Of a stretch of DNA of 64,000 nucleotides, positions 36,703 through 44,558 are shown one piece after another (the first letter of the stretch is position 1; each line of letters starts with the position of its first letter). This DNA comes from Planctomycetota bacterium (lineage in GTDB: Bacteria > Planctomycetota > UBA1135 > GCA-002686595), in NCBI GenBank assembly GCA_020853575.1, contig JADYYP010000014.1, forward strand, positions 112,863 through 176,862, in the 5' to 3' direction. Made by a program: the position numbers and the translations under genes. Under the pieces are notes generated by a model. It made no database searches. It was not told where the DNA came from and saw only the letters and a program-made list of their open reading frames with translations.

Positions 36703-39700
36703 TCAAGCGGACTCGTCCACCGTTTGTGGAACACCGCTGGCTTCCGGCGCGAGCTCCAGGTCGGGCTCGGGCGCCGGAACGACCCGCGGCTGCGGCGTGA
36801 GCTCGACCACGCGCTCGCCGTCCGCGCCATCCGCGGCCATCTCGCCGCGCGCCCTGCTGGCCTCGGCCGCGTTGCCCGTGGCCTCCGGCACGAAGCGGTC
36901 GACGTCGGTGAATTGCACCGAGACCCAGGTCGACACGCCCTTGGTCTCCATGGTGATCCCGTACAACCGGTCGCAGGCCGCCATCGTGCCCTTGTTGTGC
37001 GTGACGACGATGAACTGCGAGTTCTGGCGGAAGCCGTCGACCATGCCCAGGAAGCGCCCGACATTGGCATCGTCGAGCGCGGCGTCGACTTCGTCGAGCA
37101 CGCAGAAGGGACTGGGACGCGCGCGAAACACGGCGAACAGCAGCGCCAACGCGGTCATCGTGCGCTGGCCGCCGGAGAGCAACCCGATCGGCAACATCTC
37201 GCGCCCCGGAGGGCGTGCGACGATCTCGATGCCTGCTTCCAGCGGGTCGACGCCCTGCTGCATCTCGAGGTCGGCCTTGCCGCCGCCGAAGAGCTGGCGG
37301 AAGAGCAGCTGGAAGTGCCCGCGCACGTCCTCGAAGGTCTCCATGAAGAGCCGCACCGACTCGTCGTTGAGGTGCGACAAGGCCTCGCTCAGCGCGCGCC
37401 GCGACTCGTCCAGGTCCTTGCGCTGGGTGGTCAGGAAGTCGAAGCGCCCCTGCGACTCGGTCAGCTCGGCCACGGCGTCGGTGTTGACCGGTCCGATCGC
37501 GTCCAGCTTGCGCTTGAGCTCGTGCACCTCGGTCTCCAGCTCGTCGAGCGCGCCCTGGAGCGCGAGCACCGTCTCGGGCTCGAAGTCCTCCATCAGTTGG
37601 ATCTCGGTCAGTCCCAGATCCTCCTGCGCGCGCACGGCGTACTCGGACGCGGCGAGCTCGATCTTCTGCGCCTCGAGGCGGCGCTCGGCCAGCGCGCCCG
37701 AGAGCAACTCGATCTCGCGCGTGACGGCGTCGACGCGCCGACGGAAGGTCTGCACGGCCTCGCGACCGGCGCGCTCGGCGCTGCGCAGCTCCTCGTGCCG
37801 CGACTCGGCGTGGCCGCGCTCGACCAGCACGCGATCACCCTCCGCGCGCACGTTGGCCGCGTCGCGCACGGCACTTTCCGCCGCCTCGGAATTCTCGCGC
37901 GCCAAGCGCCGCGCGCGCTCGAGCTCGACCTTGGCCTCGGCGCAGCCGCGCTCGAGGTCACGGGAGCGATTGCGCAGCGCGTTGAGCTCGGTGTTGGCGC
38001 GCGTCAACTCGACCTGGGCGCGCGCTTCATCGCGCTGCATGTCCTCCAAGCGCAGCTCGAGCTCCTTGCGCTCCGCCTCCTGCGCGGACAGCACCGCGTT
38101 CTCGCGCTCAAAGGCCTCGTTCGCTTGCCGCAGGCGCTCGCTGGCGCCGTCGAATTCGCTCTCCAGCCGCGCCTCCTCCTTGAGCACGTTGTCGGCCTCG
38201 CGCTCGAGCACCGCCAAGCTCCGCTCGAGGTCCGCGACGCGCGCGCGCGCCGTCTGGCCCTGGGCGCGCACCTCGCCCAAATGGTGGCGGTGACGCTCGA
38301 GCTCGCCCTGGGCGTGGGCGCGCAGCTCGAAGGCCCGCTTGCGCTCGGCGCCGAGTCGTTCGAGCTCGCGACCGTCCTCGCGGATCTCCTCGCTGAGCTT
38401 CTCCAGCTCGCGCGCGAGCTCGGCAGCGAACGCACGGCGCCCGACGGCGCCCTGGGTCACCTCGCGGTGCCCGCCGAAGATCCCCGCGGCACTGACCAAG
38501 TCTCCACCGGGGGTGACGAAGCGCCATTCGGGGAAGGCGCGCGCCAGCTCGAAGCCCTGCTCGATCGACTCCACGACCAGGACGTCGCCCACCAGCAGGC
38601 GCGCCAGCGGCGCGAATCCCTCGCTGCACTCGAGTTCGTCCAACAAGCGCGGCAACTCGCCCAGCTGACCCTCGCGAACGCGCTCGGCGCGCGCCCCGAG
38701 CCCCGCGGGCAAATACAGCCGCACTTGGCCCGACTTCTTGTCGCCCAACCAGCGCACCAGCTTGGCGGCGAGCTCCGGCTCCGCCGTCACCAGGCCCAGC
38801 GCCGCCGGACCGAGCGCCGCATCGAGAGCGCGCGCCAAACGCGTCGACGTGCGCAAGTGGTCGGCGACCAAACCCCCGAGCTGCTGCGGACTGCACGGGC
38901 CCTGGCCCTTCTTGACGCTCTCGAGCAACGCACGTGCGCCAGACTCGAGGCTGGCGCGCTCGTGCTCGAGGTCCTTCAAGGTGTCGATGCGACTCTGCAG
39001 GCGCGCGCGCTCGACTTCGCGCTTGGCCTTCGCCTGGCGGCGCTCGCCCTCGTCGCGCTCGAGCAGCGCGAGGCTCGCGCCGACGTCGCGCACAGCCGTC
39101 TCGGCGCGCACCAGGTCGTTCTGGGCGTCGCCGACGCGCTGCTCGGCCGAAGCGAACTCGGCGCGCAGCGCCTCCACCTCGCGCCGTCCTTCGTCGAGGC
39201 GCGTGCGAGCGCGAGCGGCGCGTTCGGCCAGCGCCGGCCGGGCTTGCTCGAGGTGACGCGTCGTGTTGTGCGCCGCGGTGCGCTCGTGCAAATGTCCGAG
39301 CACGACCTGGTTCTGCTTCTCAGCGCGGTTGCGCAGCTCGCGGTACTCGTTGCGCGCGTCGCGCAGAGCGATCGACTCGAGCTCGGCCCGTTGGCGCGCC
39401 GCGGAGACCTGCTCGTCCAGCTCGCGGCCGCGCGTCTGCTCCTTGTCGAGCTCCGCCTCGCGCAACTCCAACTGGCTGGCGAGCTCCAGCGCGCGCTGGG
39501 CTTCTTCCGAGGACGAGGCGCGCCAGGCCTGCGCGCGCGCCAGGAGCTGAGCGTGGCGCTCGTCCGCGGCACGCCCCTCGCCCGCGAGCCGCGCGATCTC
39601 GGCCGCCAGACGGTCGACCTCGGCCGCCAAGGTCAATTGCTCGCGCTCGCGCTGTTGCACGTCGGACTCTTCGTCGGAGCGCAAGCGACGCAGACCGTCG

Positions 39701-40464
39701 GCCTTGGCTTCGAGCTCTTGGATGGCGAGCTGCAGCGCGTGCAGCGCGAGCCGCCCGTCGTGCAGGCGATGCTTGAGATAGCGCGCGCGCTGCGTGCGCC
39801 ACTCGTCGCGCGCGGCGACGTAGCGCTCGGCCTTGCCCGCCTGGATCTTGAGCGAACGCACGCGGCTGCCGAGTTCCTTGAGCACGTCGTCGAGCCGCAA
39901 CAGATCGGCTTCGACACGCTTCAGCTTCTGATCGGTCTCCTTGCGCCGCATGCGGTAGCGGCTGACGCCCGCGGCTTCCTCGAAGATCGCGCGTCGATCG
40001 AGCGGATTGGCCGAGAGCACCGCGTCGATCTTGCCCTGCTCGAGCACCGCGTAGCCGCGCGAGCCCAGGCCGGTGTCGAACAGCATGTCGCGCACGTCCT
40101 TGAGGCGCACCTTTTCGCCGTTGATCAGGTACTCGCCCTCTCCAGTGCGGAACACGCGGCGCGTGATCGAGACCTCGGCGCCTTGATTGGCGATGCCGCC
40201 CGAGCTGTTGTCGAGCACCATGGTCACCTCGGCGACACCCATGGGCGGGCGCGAGACCGAGCCCTTGAAGATCACGTCGCTCATCTCGCCGCCGCGCATC
40301 GAGGTCGGCCGCGTCTCTCCGAGCACCCAGCGGATGCCGTCGACGACATTGGACTTGCCGCAGCCGTTGGGACCGACGATGCCAGTGAACGAGCGCTCGA
40401 AGCTGAGCGTCGTGCGATCGGCGAAGGACTTGAATCCGAACAGTTCGAGGCGTTGCAGTCGCAT
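36703..40464 (-). CDS. smc: Chromosome segregation protein SMC
   Basis: A 1253-residue SMC ATPase, the usual full length. Walker A GPNGCGKSN is at 31-39, followed by VVDGIRWVLGE and the family sequence GSRGYAVLEQGKID. Long coiled coils flank a hinge at about 530-670. The C-terminal head has the ABC signature LLSGGQRTM near 1095 and Walker B FCVLDEVDAALDD near 1130. It holds together chromosomal DNA with ScpAB, which are not in this window. The ATG at 40464 is eight bases after the stop of the NrdD-like gene, so it is probably co-transcribed with nrdR. The last 60 residues form an extra low-complexity tail. Confidence 0.96.
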   Translation of the reverse strand: MRLQRLELFGFKSFADRTTLSFERSFTGIVGPNGCGKSNVVDGIRWVLGETRPTSMRGGEMSDVIFKGSVSRPPMGVAEVTMVLDNSSGGIANQGAEVSITRRVFRTGEGEYLINGEKVRLKDVRDMLFDTGLGSRGYAVLEQGKIDAVLSANPLDRRAIFEEAAGVSRYRMRRKETDQKLKRVEADLLRLDDVLKELGSRVRSLKIQAGKAERYVAARDEWRTQRARYLKHRLHDGRLALHALQLAIQELEAKADGLRRLRSDEESDVQQREREQLTLAAEVDRLAAEIARLAGEGRAADERHAQLLARAQAWRASSSEEAQRALELASQLELREAELDKEQTRGRELDEQVSAARQRAELESIALRDARNEYRELRNRAEKQNQVVLGHLHERTAAHNTTRHLEQARPALAERAARARTRLDEGRREVEALRAEFASAEQRVGDAQNDLVRAETAVRDVGASLALLERDEGERRQAKAKREVERARLQSRIDTLKDLEHERASLESGARALLESVKKGQGPCSPQQLGGLVADHLRTSTRLARALDAALGPAALGLVTAEPELAAKLVRWLGDKKSGQVRLYLPAGLGARAERVREGQLGELPRLLDELECSEGFAPLARLLVGDVLVVESIEQGFELARAFPEWRFVTPGGDLVSAAGIFGGHREVTQGAVGRRAFAAELARELEKLSEEIREDGRELERLGAERKRAFELRAHAQGELERHRHHLGEVRAQGQTARARVADLERSLAVLEREADNVLKEEARLESEFDGASERLRQANEAFERENAVLSAQEAERKELELRLEDMQRDEARAQVELTRANTELNALRNRSRDLERGCAEAKVELERARRLARENSEAAESAVRDAANVRAEGDRVLVERGHAESRHEELRSAERAGREAVQTFRRRVDAVTREIELLSGALAERRLEAQKIELAASEYAVRAQEDLGLTEIQLMEDFEPETVLALQGALDELETEVHELKRKLDAIGPVNTDAVAELTESQGRFDFLTTQRKDLDESRRALSEALSHLNDESVRLFMETFEDVRGHFQLLFRQLFGGGKADLEMQQGVDPLEAGIEIVARPPGREMLPIGLLSGGQRTMTALALLFAVFRARPSPFCVLDEVDAALDDANVGRFLGMVDGFRQNSQFIVVTHNKGTMAACDRLYGITMETKGVSTWVSVQFTDVDRFVPEATGNAAEASRARGEMAADGADGERVVELTPQPRVVPAPEPDLELAPEASGVPQTVDESA

Positions 40465-40472
40465 GGTGAGAG

Positions 40473-42584
40473 CTAGGTGCCTCGCGCGCGCTCGCGCGCC
40501 GCTGCGGAGGTGTGCGGGGTCGGGGGAACGGGCTCGAACAAGTTGCGGTCGGTGCGCGCGGCCCCGGGTGCCAGCGCGTTGTCGCCACCACCCGCCGCGT
40601 CCTCGTCGCGCTCGACGCGCAACCGATCGAAGCGCTTCCAAGCATCGACCAAGGAAACCACGCCACCGCGCGAGCGTTCCTCGGGCAGCGGATGGAGCGC
40701 GCCGACGGCGACGGTCGAGAGCAACTCGGCCTCGGCGGCCCAGATCGCGCGACCGGGCACCGGCGACAACCGGAACCCGACGCCGTAGGGCTCGCCCGAC
40801 GCGGCGCGCTCGCGCTCGCCGAACAACAGCCGTTGCGCGTGCTGCGGCAGCTCGGCATCGAGCGCGGCGAAGCGCGAGCGCACGCGTTCGCCGAAGAAGG
40901 GCGTCAGGGTGATCGAGAGCTTGCGCGCGTCGCCCTGGCGCCGCAGCGCTTCGGCCAAGAACCCGAGGATGCGCGCGCCTTGGTCGGGGCGGATCTCTCC
41001 GTCCCCCAGGATCGCCAAGGCCTCGCGCAGGCCGACCGGAGTCACCGCATAGGCGACTCGACCGCGCACGTCGCCGGGGCGCGCGCCGTGCGTGCGGCGC
41101 TGAAAGTGCGCCAACTGCGCGAGAGCTTCGACCGCGGTCGCGCAGGCCGCCGAGAGCAGCTCGAAGGCGCGATCTTCACGCCACGGTCCGGCGCGCAGCG
41201 CGACGCGCGGCAGGTTGAGCGCGACGGCGCCGCCACACGCGAGCGCGGCGCGCTCGTGCTGGAAGCGGTGCAGTCCGGGACCGACGCAGCGCTCGCCGCC
41301 GTCGCCCCACACCACGATCAAGCGGCCGTTGAGCAGGAGCTCCTCGACGTTGAGCGCGAAACTCGTGTCCCCCGCGTGATCCTCGAGGCGGCGCCGCAGC
41401 TCGTCGTGGTCGACGAACAGCCTGGGGAGCAGCGGACTCGACGGCAGCGCTGCGAGTTCCTCGATCAGACGCTCGATGGCCAGCTGATTGCGCGCGCCCG
41501 AACCGCTGGTGCACAGATCGAGGTTGCGTCCACAGCCGTTGGCGACGGCCGCCAAGGCGCGCAGCCACGAACCGAGCGCCGTCGACGACGCGCGCGTCGA
41601 GCCGCACAGCGGTTGGATCAGCGAGCCGACGTCCTCGAGCACCACTCCGTGCGCGACGTCGCGGGCGAACTCGGCCAGCTCGTCGAGCACGTCGAACGGC
41701 GAATGGGCGCTGGGCGAGCCCACGGCGACCAGCTGCGCGGGCACGGCGCAGGTGAGCACTTGGTGCGGGCGACCGAGCTCCAGAACGTGCACGTCGCCGG
41801 CGAGGTGCGCGCTCGCGATCTCGTCGGTGAGCAGCTCGTGCAGCGCGAAACGCCGCAGGACCTCGCCGGAGATCTTGGCCTCGATGCGGCGCTCGCTCAG
41901 CATCTCGCCGTGCACGGAGCGCGCCGGATCGAGCGGCTCGTCGACCGACTGCAGCAAGTTGCGCAAGTCGTAGGAAGGCAAGCCGAAGGACACCTGGCGG
42001 CGCAGCGCGGTCGAGAGCCCGAGCGCGACCAGCTCGTTGTCGACCAGCTCGCGCACGAGCGCGGTCGAGATGCGCTTCCAGCCCGCGGCGAACACGCGTT
42101 CCTCGACGCGCGCCGACACGCGCTCGGCGACTTCGCGCGTGAGTTGCGCTTCGTTGATCAGCGCGGCGACGATGCGGCCCTTGCTCCACGGTTGAGTGCG
42201 CTCGCGGGTCTCGACCTCGACCCGCGCGCGCTGGGGGGGCCGCGAGACCTCGCTGGACTCGTGGACCTCGAGCGCTTCGCGAGCGCGAGCGCGCCTGTCG
42301 CGGTACAGGATGTAGGCCTTGGCCACGTTGGCGCGCCCGAGCTCGATCAGGGCCTTCTCGACCAGGTCCTGGATCTCCTCGATGTCCGGAAGCGCCTCTG
42401 CGGTGTCGGGGGCCGGCACGCCGTAGCGGCTCTCCAGCGTCAGCGTGACCACGCCCGCGATCTCGGCGGCGAACGACGGTTCGTCCTCGCCCACCGCCGC
42501 CAGGGCCTTGGCCACGGCGCCCTCGATCTTGCGCGGATCGAAGGGCACCTCGCGGCCGTCGCGCTTGCGCACGCGCGTCGGCAC
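40473..42584 (-). CDS. NrdD-like ATP-cone protein lacking glycyl-radical site
   Basis: A 703-residue protein. Residues about 3-95 are an ATP-cone (VRKRDGREVPFDPRKIEGAV; IEEIQDLVEKALIELGRANVAKAYILYRDRR) as in anaerobic ribonucleotide reductases. The rest resembles NrdD (EVLRRFALHELLTDEIASAHLAGDVHVLELG; GSLIQPLCGSTRASS). However, the C-terminus ends without the zinc-cysteine cluster or the RVTGY-type glycyl-radical loop needed for activity. It is therefore probably not an active reductase; a regulatory or structural role is possible. The GTG start is one base after the nrdR stop, and smc follows after eight bases. Confidence 0.72.
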   Translation of the reverse strand: MPTRVRKRDGREVPFDPRKIEGAVAKALAAVGEDEPSFAAEIAGVVTLTLESRYGVPAPDTAEALPDIEEIQDLVEKALIELGRANVAKAYILYRDRRARAREALEVHESSEVSRPPQRARVEVETRERTQPWSKGRIVAALINEAQLTREVAERVSARVEERVFAAGWKRISTALVRELVDNELVALGLSTALRRQVSFGLPSYDLRNLLQSVDEPLDPARSVHGEMLSERRIEAKISGEVLRRFALHELLTDEIASAHLAGDVHVLELGRPHQVLTCAVPAQLVAVGSPSAHSPFDVLDELAEFARDVAHGVVLEDVGSLIQPLCGSTRASSTALGSWLRALAAVANGCGRNLDLCTSGSGARNQLAIERLIEELAALPSSPLLPRLFVDHDELRRRLEDHAGDTSFALNVEELLLNGRLIVVWGDGGERCVGPGLHRFQHERAALACGGAVALNLPRVALRAGPWREDRAFELLSAACATAVEALAQLAHFQRRTHGARPGDVRGRVAYAVTPVGLREALAILGDGEIRPDQGARILGFLAEALRRQGDARKLSITLTPFFGERVRSRFAALDAELPQHAQRLLFGERERAASGEPYGVGFRLSPVPGRAIWAAEAELLSTVAVGALHPLPEERSRGGVVSLVDAWKRFDRLRVERDEDAAGGGDNALAPGAARTDRNLFEPVPPTPHTSAAARERARGT

Positions 42585-42585
42585 G

Positions 42586-43056
42586 CTACGCGCCCTCCGT
42601 GCGACGCGACTCGAGCATCGGCTTCAACTCGTCCATGAACTGCGAGACGTCCTTGAACTCGCGGTAGACGCTGGCGAAGCGCACGTAGGCCACCTGATTG
42701 AGGTTGCGCAGCTCCTCCATCACCAGGCTGCCGATCACCGAGCTGGGCACTTCGCGGTCGTATTCCTCGTGGCAGCGCGCCTCGACGCGCGCCGCAGCGC
42801 GCTCGAGCTCCTCGGTCGAGACCGGCAGCTTCTCGCAGGCGCGCACCATGCCTTGCATCACGCGGTCGCGCTCGAAACGCACGCGCTCTCCGCTCTTCTT
42901 GATCACGCGCAGCGGCGTGTCCTCGACCCGCTCGTAGGTCGTGTAGCGCAGGTAGCACTCCAGACATTCGCGGCGCCGACGGATGGCGCTGCCGTCGGAA
43001 GCGGCCCGCGAGTCGACGACGCGGTCATTGTCCTGCTTGCAGCGCGGGCATTTCAT
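42586..43056 (-). CDS. nrdR: Transcriptional repressor NrdR
   Basis: A 156-residue NrdR with the N-terminal zinc ribbon C3-x2-C6 and C31-x2-C34 (CLECYLRYTTYERVE) and an ATP-cone from about residue 48 (PLRVIKKSGERVRFERD). NrdR senses nucleotides and represses ribonucleotide reductase genes at paired NrdR boxes. A 20-base perfect palindrome resembling such a box lies 30-49 bases upstream of its ATG, implying self-regulation. The next gene begins one base after its stop, so the repressor heads an operon with the NrdD-like protein and smc. Confidence 0.96.
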   Translation of the reverse strand: MKCPRCKQDNDRVVDSRAASDGSAIRRRRECLECYLRYTTYERVEDTPLRVIKKSGERVRFERDRVMQGMVRACEKLPVSTEELERAAARVEARCHEEYDREVPSSVIGSLVMEELRNLNQVAYVRFASVYREFKDVSQFMDELKPMLESRRTEGA

Positions 43057-43085
43057 GGCGGTTGCACGGTGGAAAGAGCAGAGAT

Positions 43086-43105
43086 CAACACACAACATGT
43101 TGTGT
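43086..43105 (-). promoter_or_regulatory. NrdR-box-like palindrome with overlapping -35
   Basis: ACACACAACATGTTGTGTGT is a perfect 20-base palindrome; its core ACACAACATGTTGTGT fits the NrdR-box pattern (ACACwAtATaTwGTGT). On the minus strand a consensus -35 TTGACA (43108-43103) overlaps its upstream edge, and a weak -10-like TGATCT follows 17 bases later. A repressor bound here would cover the promoter. I do not see the second box usually found 15-16 bases away. Confidence 0.78.
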
Positions 43106-43150
43106 GTCAACGAAACGACCGAACCGATGGGATGGGTTCTGGTCGCGGGG

Positions 43151-44509
43151 CTACTTGCCGATGCAAAAGCGCTCGAAGAGCCGGTCGAGCAGGTCGTCGG
43201 GCCGCGTTCGTCCGTCGAGCTCATCCAGACTGTCCGAGGCCTGCTTCAAGGCCTGGGCGACCAGGTCCAGCGGGGCCCCGGCGGCCAGCGCCTCCAGGGC
43301 CTCGGCCAGGCAGGCCCGCGCGCGGCGCAGCCCCTCGACGTGACGTTGGGAGAGCTCTCGACCGACCTCGGCGGCGCTGATCGAGCCGGAGTCGAGCCCG
43401 AGCGCGCGCCCGACCAGCGCTTCCAGCTGCCCCAGCCCGGCTCCACTGACCGCGGAGAGGGCGACGTCGCAGCCCGGCTCGTGAGACTCCCGCGGAGGCT
43501 CGCGGTCGATTTGGGTGCGCACCACCAGCAGCGCGGCGTGTGGCGCGAGCGCGGACAGCTCGGGCAGCGGCTCGCCCGCGCGCGCGAGGTACAGCACCAG
43601 GTCCGCGCCCTGGTGCTCGGCGCGCGCCAAGCGCTGCGCGATGCGATCGGGGTCGAGCTCGTCGGAGCGCGCACCGAACTCGTCGCTCAGTCCCGCGGTG
43701 TCGACGAGCTCGCACTCGAACCCGAGCACGTTCCACACGGCGCGCAGCGCGTCGCGAGTCGTTCCCGGAGTCTCGGCGACCAACGCGCTGGCGCCCGTCA
43801 AGCGATTGAACAGCGTGCTCTTGCCGGCATTCGGTGCGCCTGCGAGCGCGATCCGCGGCAGCGCCCCGGCTCGTGCGCGGCGCTGTTCCCAGGCCAACGC
43901 TTCGTCGAGCGCGGCCAGGGCGCGCGCGCCGAGCGCAGCGAGCTCGGCGAGCGGCACGTGGCCTGTGTCGAGCTCGTCGAAGTCCAAGCTGGCCTCGCAC
44001 AGGACCCGCAGGTCGACCAGTGCGTCTCGCATGCGCTGCACGCGTTCGGCCAGGCCACCGAACAAGAGCTGCGTCGCGGCGCGGCGCTCGGCGTCGGTCG
44101 CGGCCTCGATCAGAGCCAGCACACCTTCGGCGCGCGTCAGATCGATGCGCCCGTTCTCGAATGCGCGGCGTGTGAATTCGCCAGCCCGAGCGGGTTGAGC
44201 GCCCAAGGCGATCAAGCGCTCCAACGCCGCGGCCAGCAACGGCGGCGAGCCCGGTAGGTGAAACTCGGCCACGTCTTCGCGGGTGTAGGAATGCGGGCCT
44301 GGCATCCACAGCACGCTCACGGGCTGCGTCCCGCGTCCGTCGTCGAAGCGGCCCTCGAAGGCGCCGCGCCGAAGGGCCTGCTCACTCGACCAGCCGCGCA
44401 CCGTCGCCTGCACGAGCTCGGCGGCGCGCGGCCCCGAGACGCGGATCACGCCGCGCAGGCCTGGCCCGGGCGGAGTGGCGATCGCTGCGATGGTGCTCAC
44501 GCTCGACAT
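43151..44509 (-). CDS. mnmE: tRNA modification GTPase MnmE
   Basis: A 452-residue MnmE (TrmE). The N-terminal tetrahydrofolate-binding domain starts STIAAIATPPGPG and includes TRRAFENGRIDLTRAEGV. The G domain has the P-loop GAPNAGKST near 221, TPGTTRD and DTAGL. The C-terminus ends in the conserved FCIGK, whose cysteine is part of the active site. With MnmG it makes the 5-carboxymethylaminomethyl modification at the wobble uridine of several tRNAs. ATG 44509 gives the normal N-terminus; longer in-frame sequence has no similarity. Confidence 0.96.
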   Translation of the reverse strand: MSSVSTIAAIATPPGPGLRGVIRVSGPRAAELVQATVRGWSSEQALRRGAFEGRFDDGRGTQPVSVLWMPGPHSYTREDVAEFHLPGSPPLLAAALERLIALGAQPARAGEFTRRAFENGRIDLTRAEGVLALIEAATDAERRAATQLLFGGLAERVQRMRDALVDLRVLCEASLDFDELDTGHVPLAELAALGARALAALDEALAWEQRRARAGALPRIALAGAPNAGKSTLFNRLTGASALVAETPGTTRDALRAVWNVLGFECELVDTAGLSDEFGARSDELDPDRIAQRLARAEHQGADLVLYLARAGEPLPELSALAPHAALLVVRTQIDREPPRESHEPGCDVALSAVSGAGLGQLEALVGRALGLDSGSISAAEVGRELSQRHVEGLRRARACLAEALEALAAGAPLDLVAQALKQASDSLDELDGRTRPDDLLDRLFERFCIGK

Positions 44510-44558
44510 TGTCCGCGCCCGGTGGCGCGGTTTCCAAGGTCGGCGCGCGAGCCGGCCA

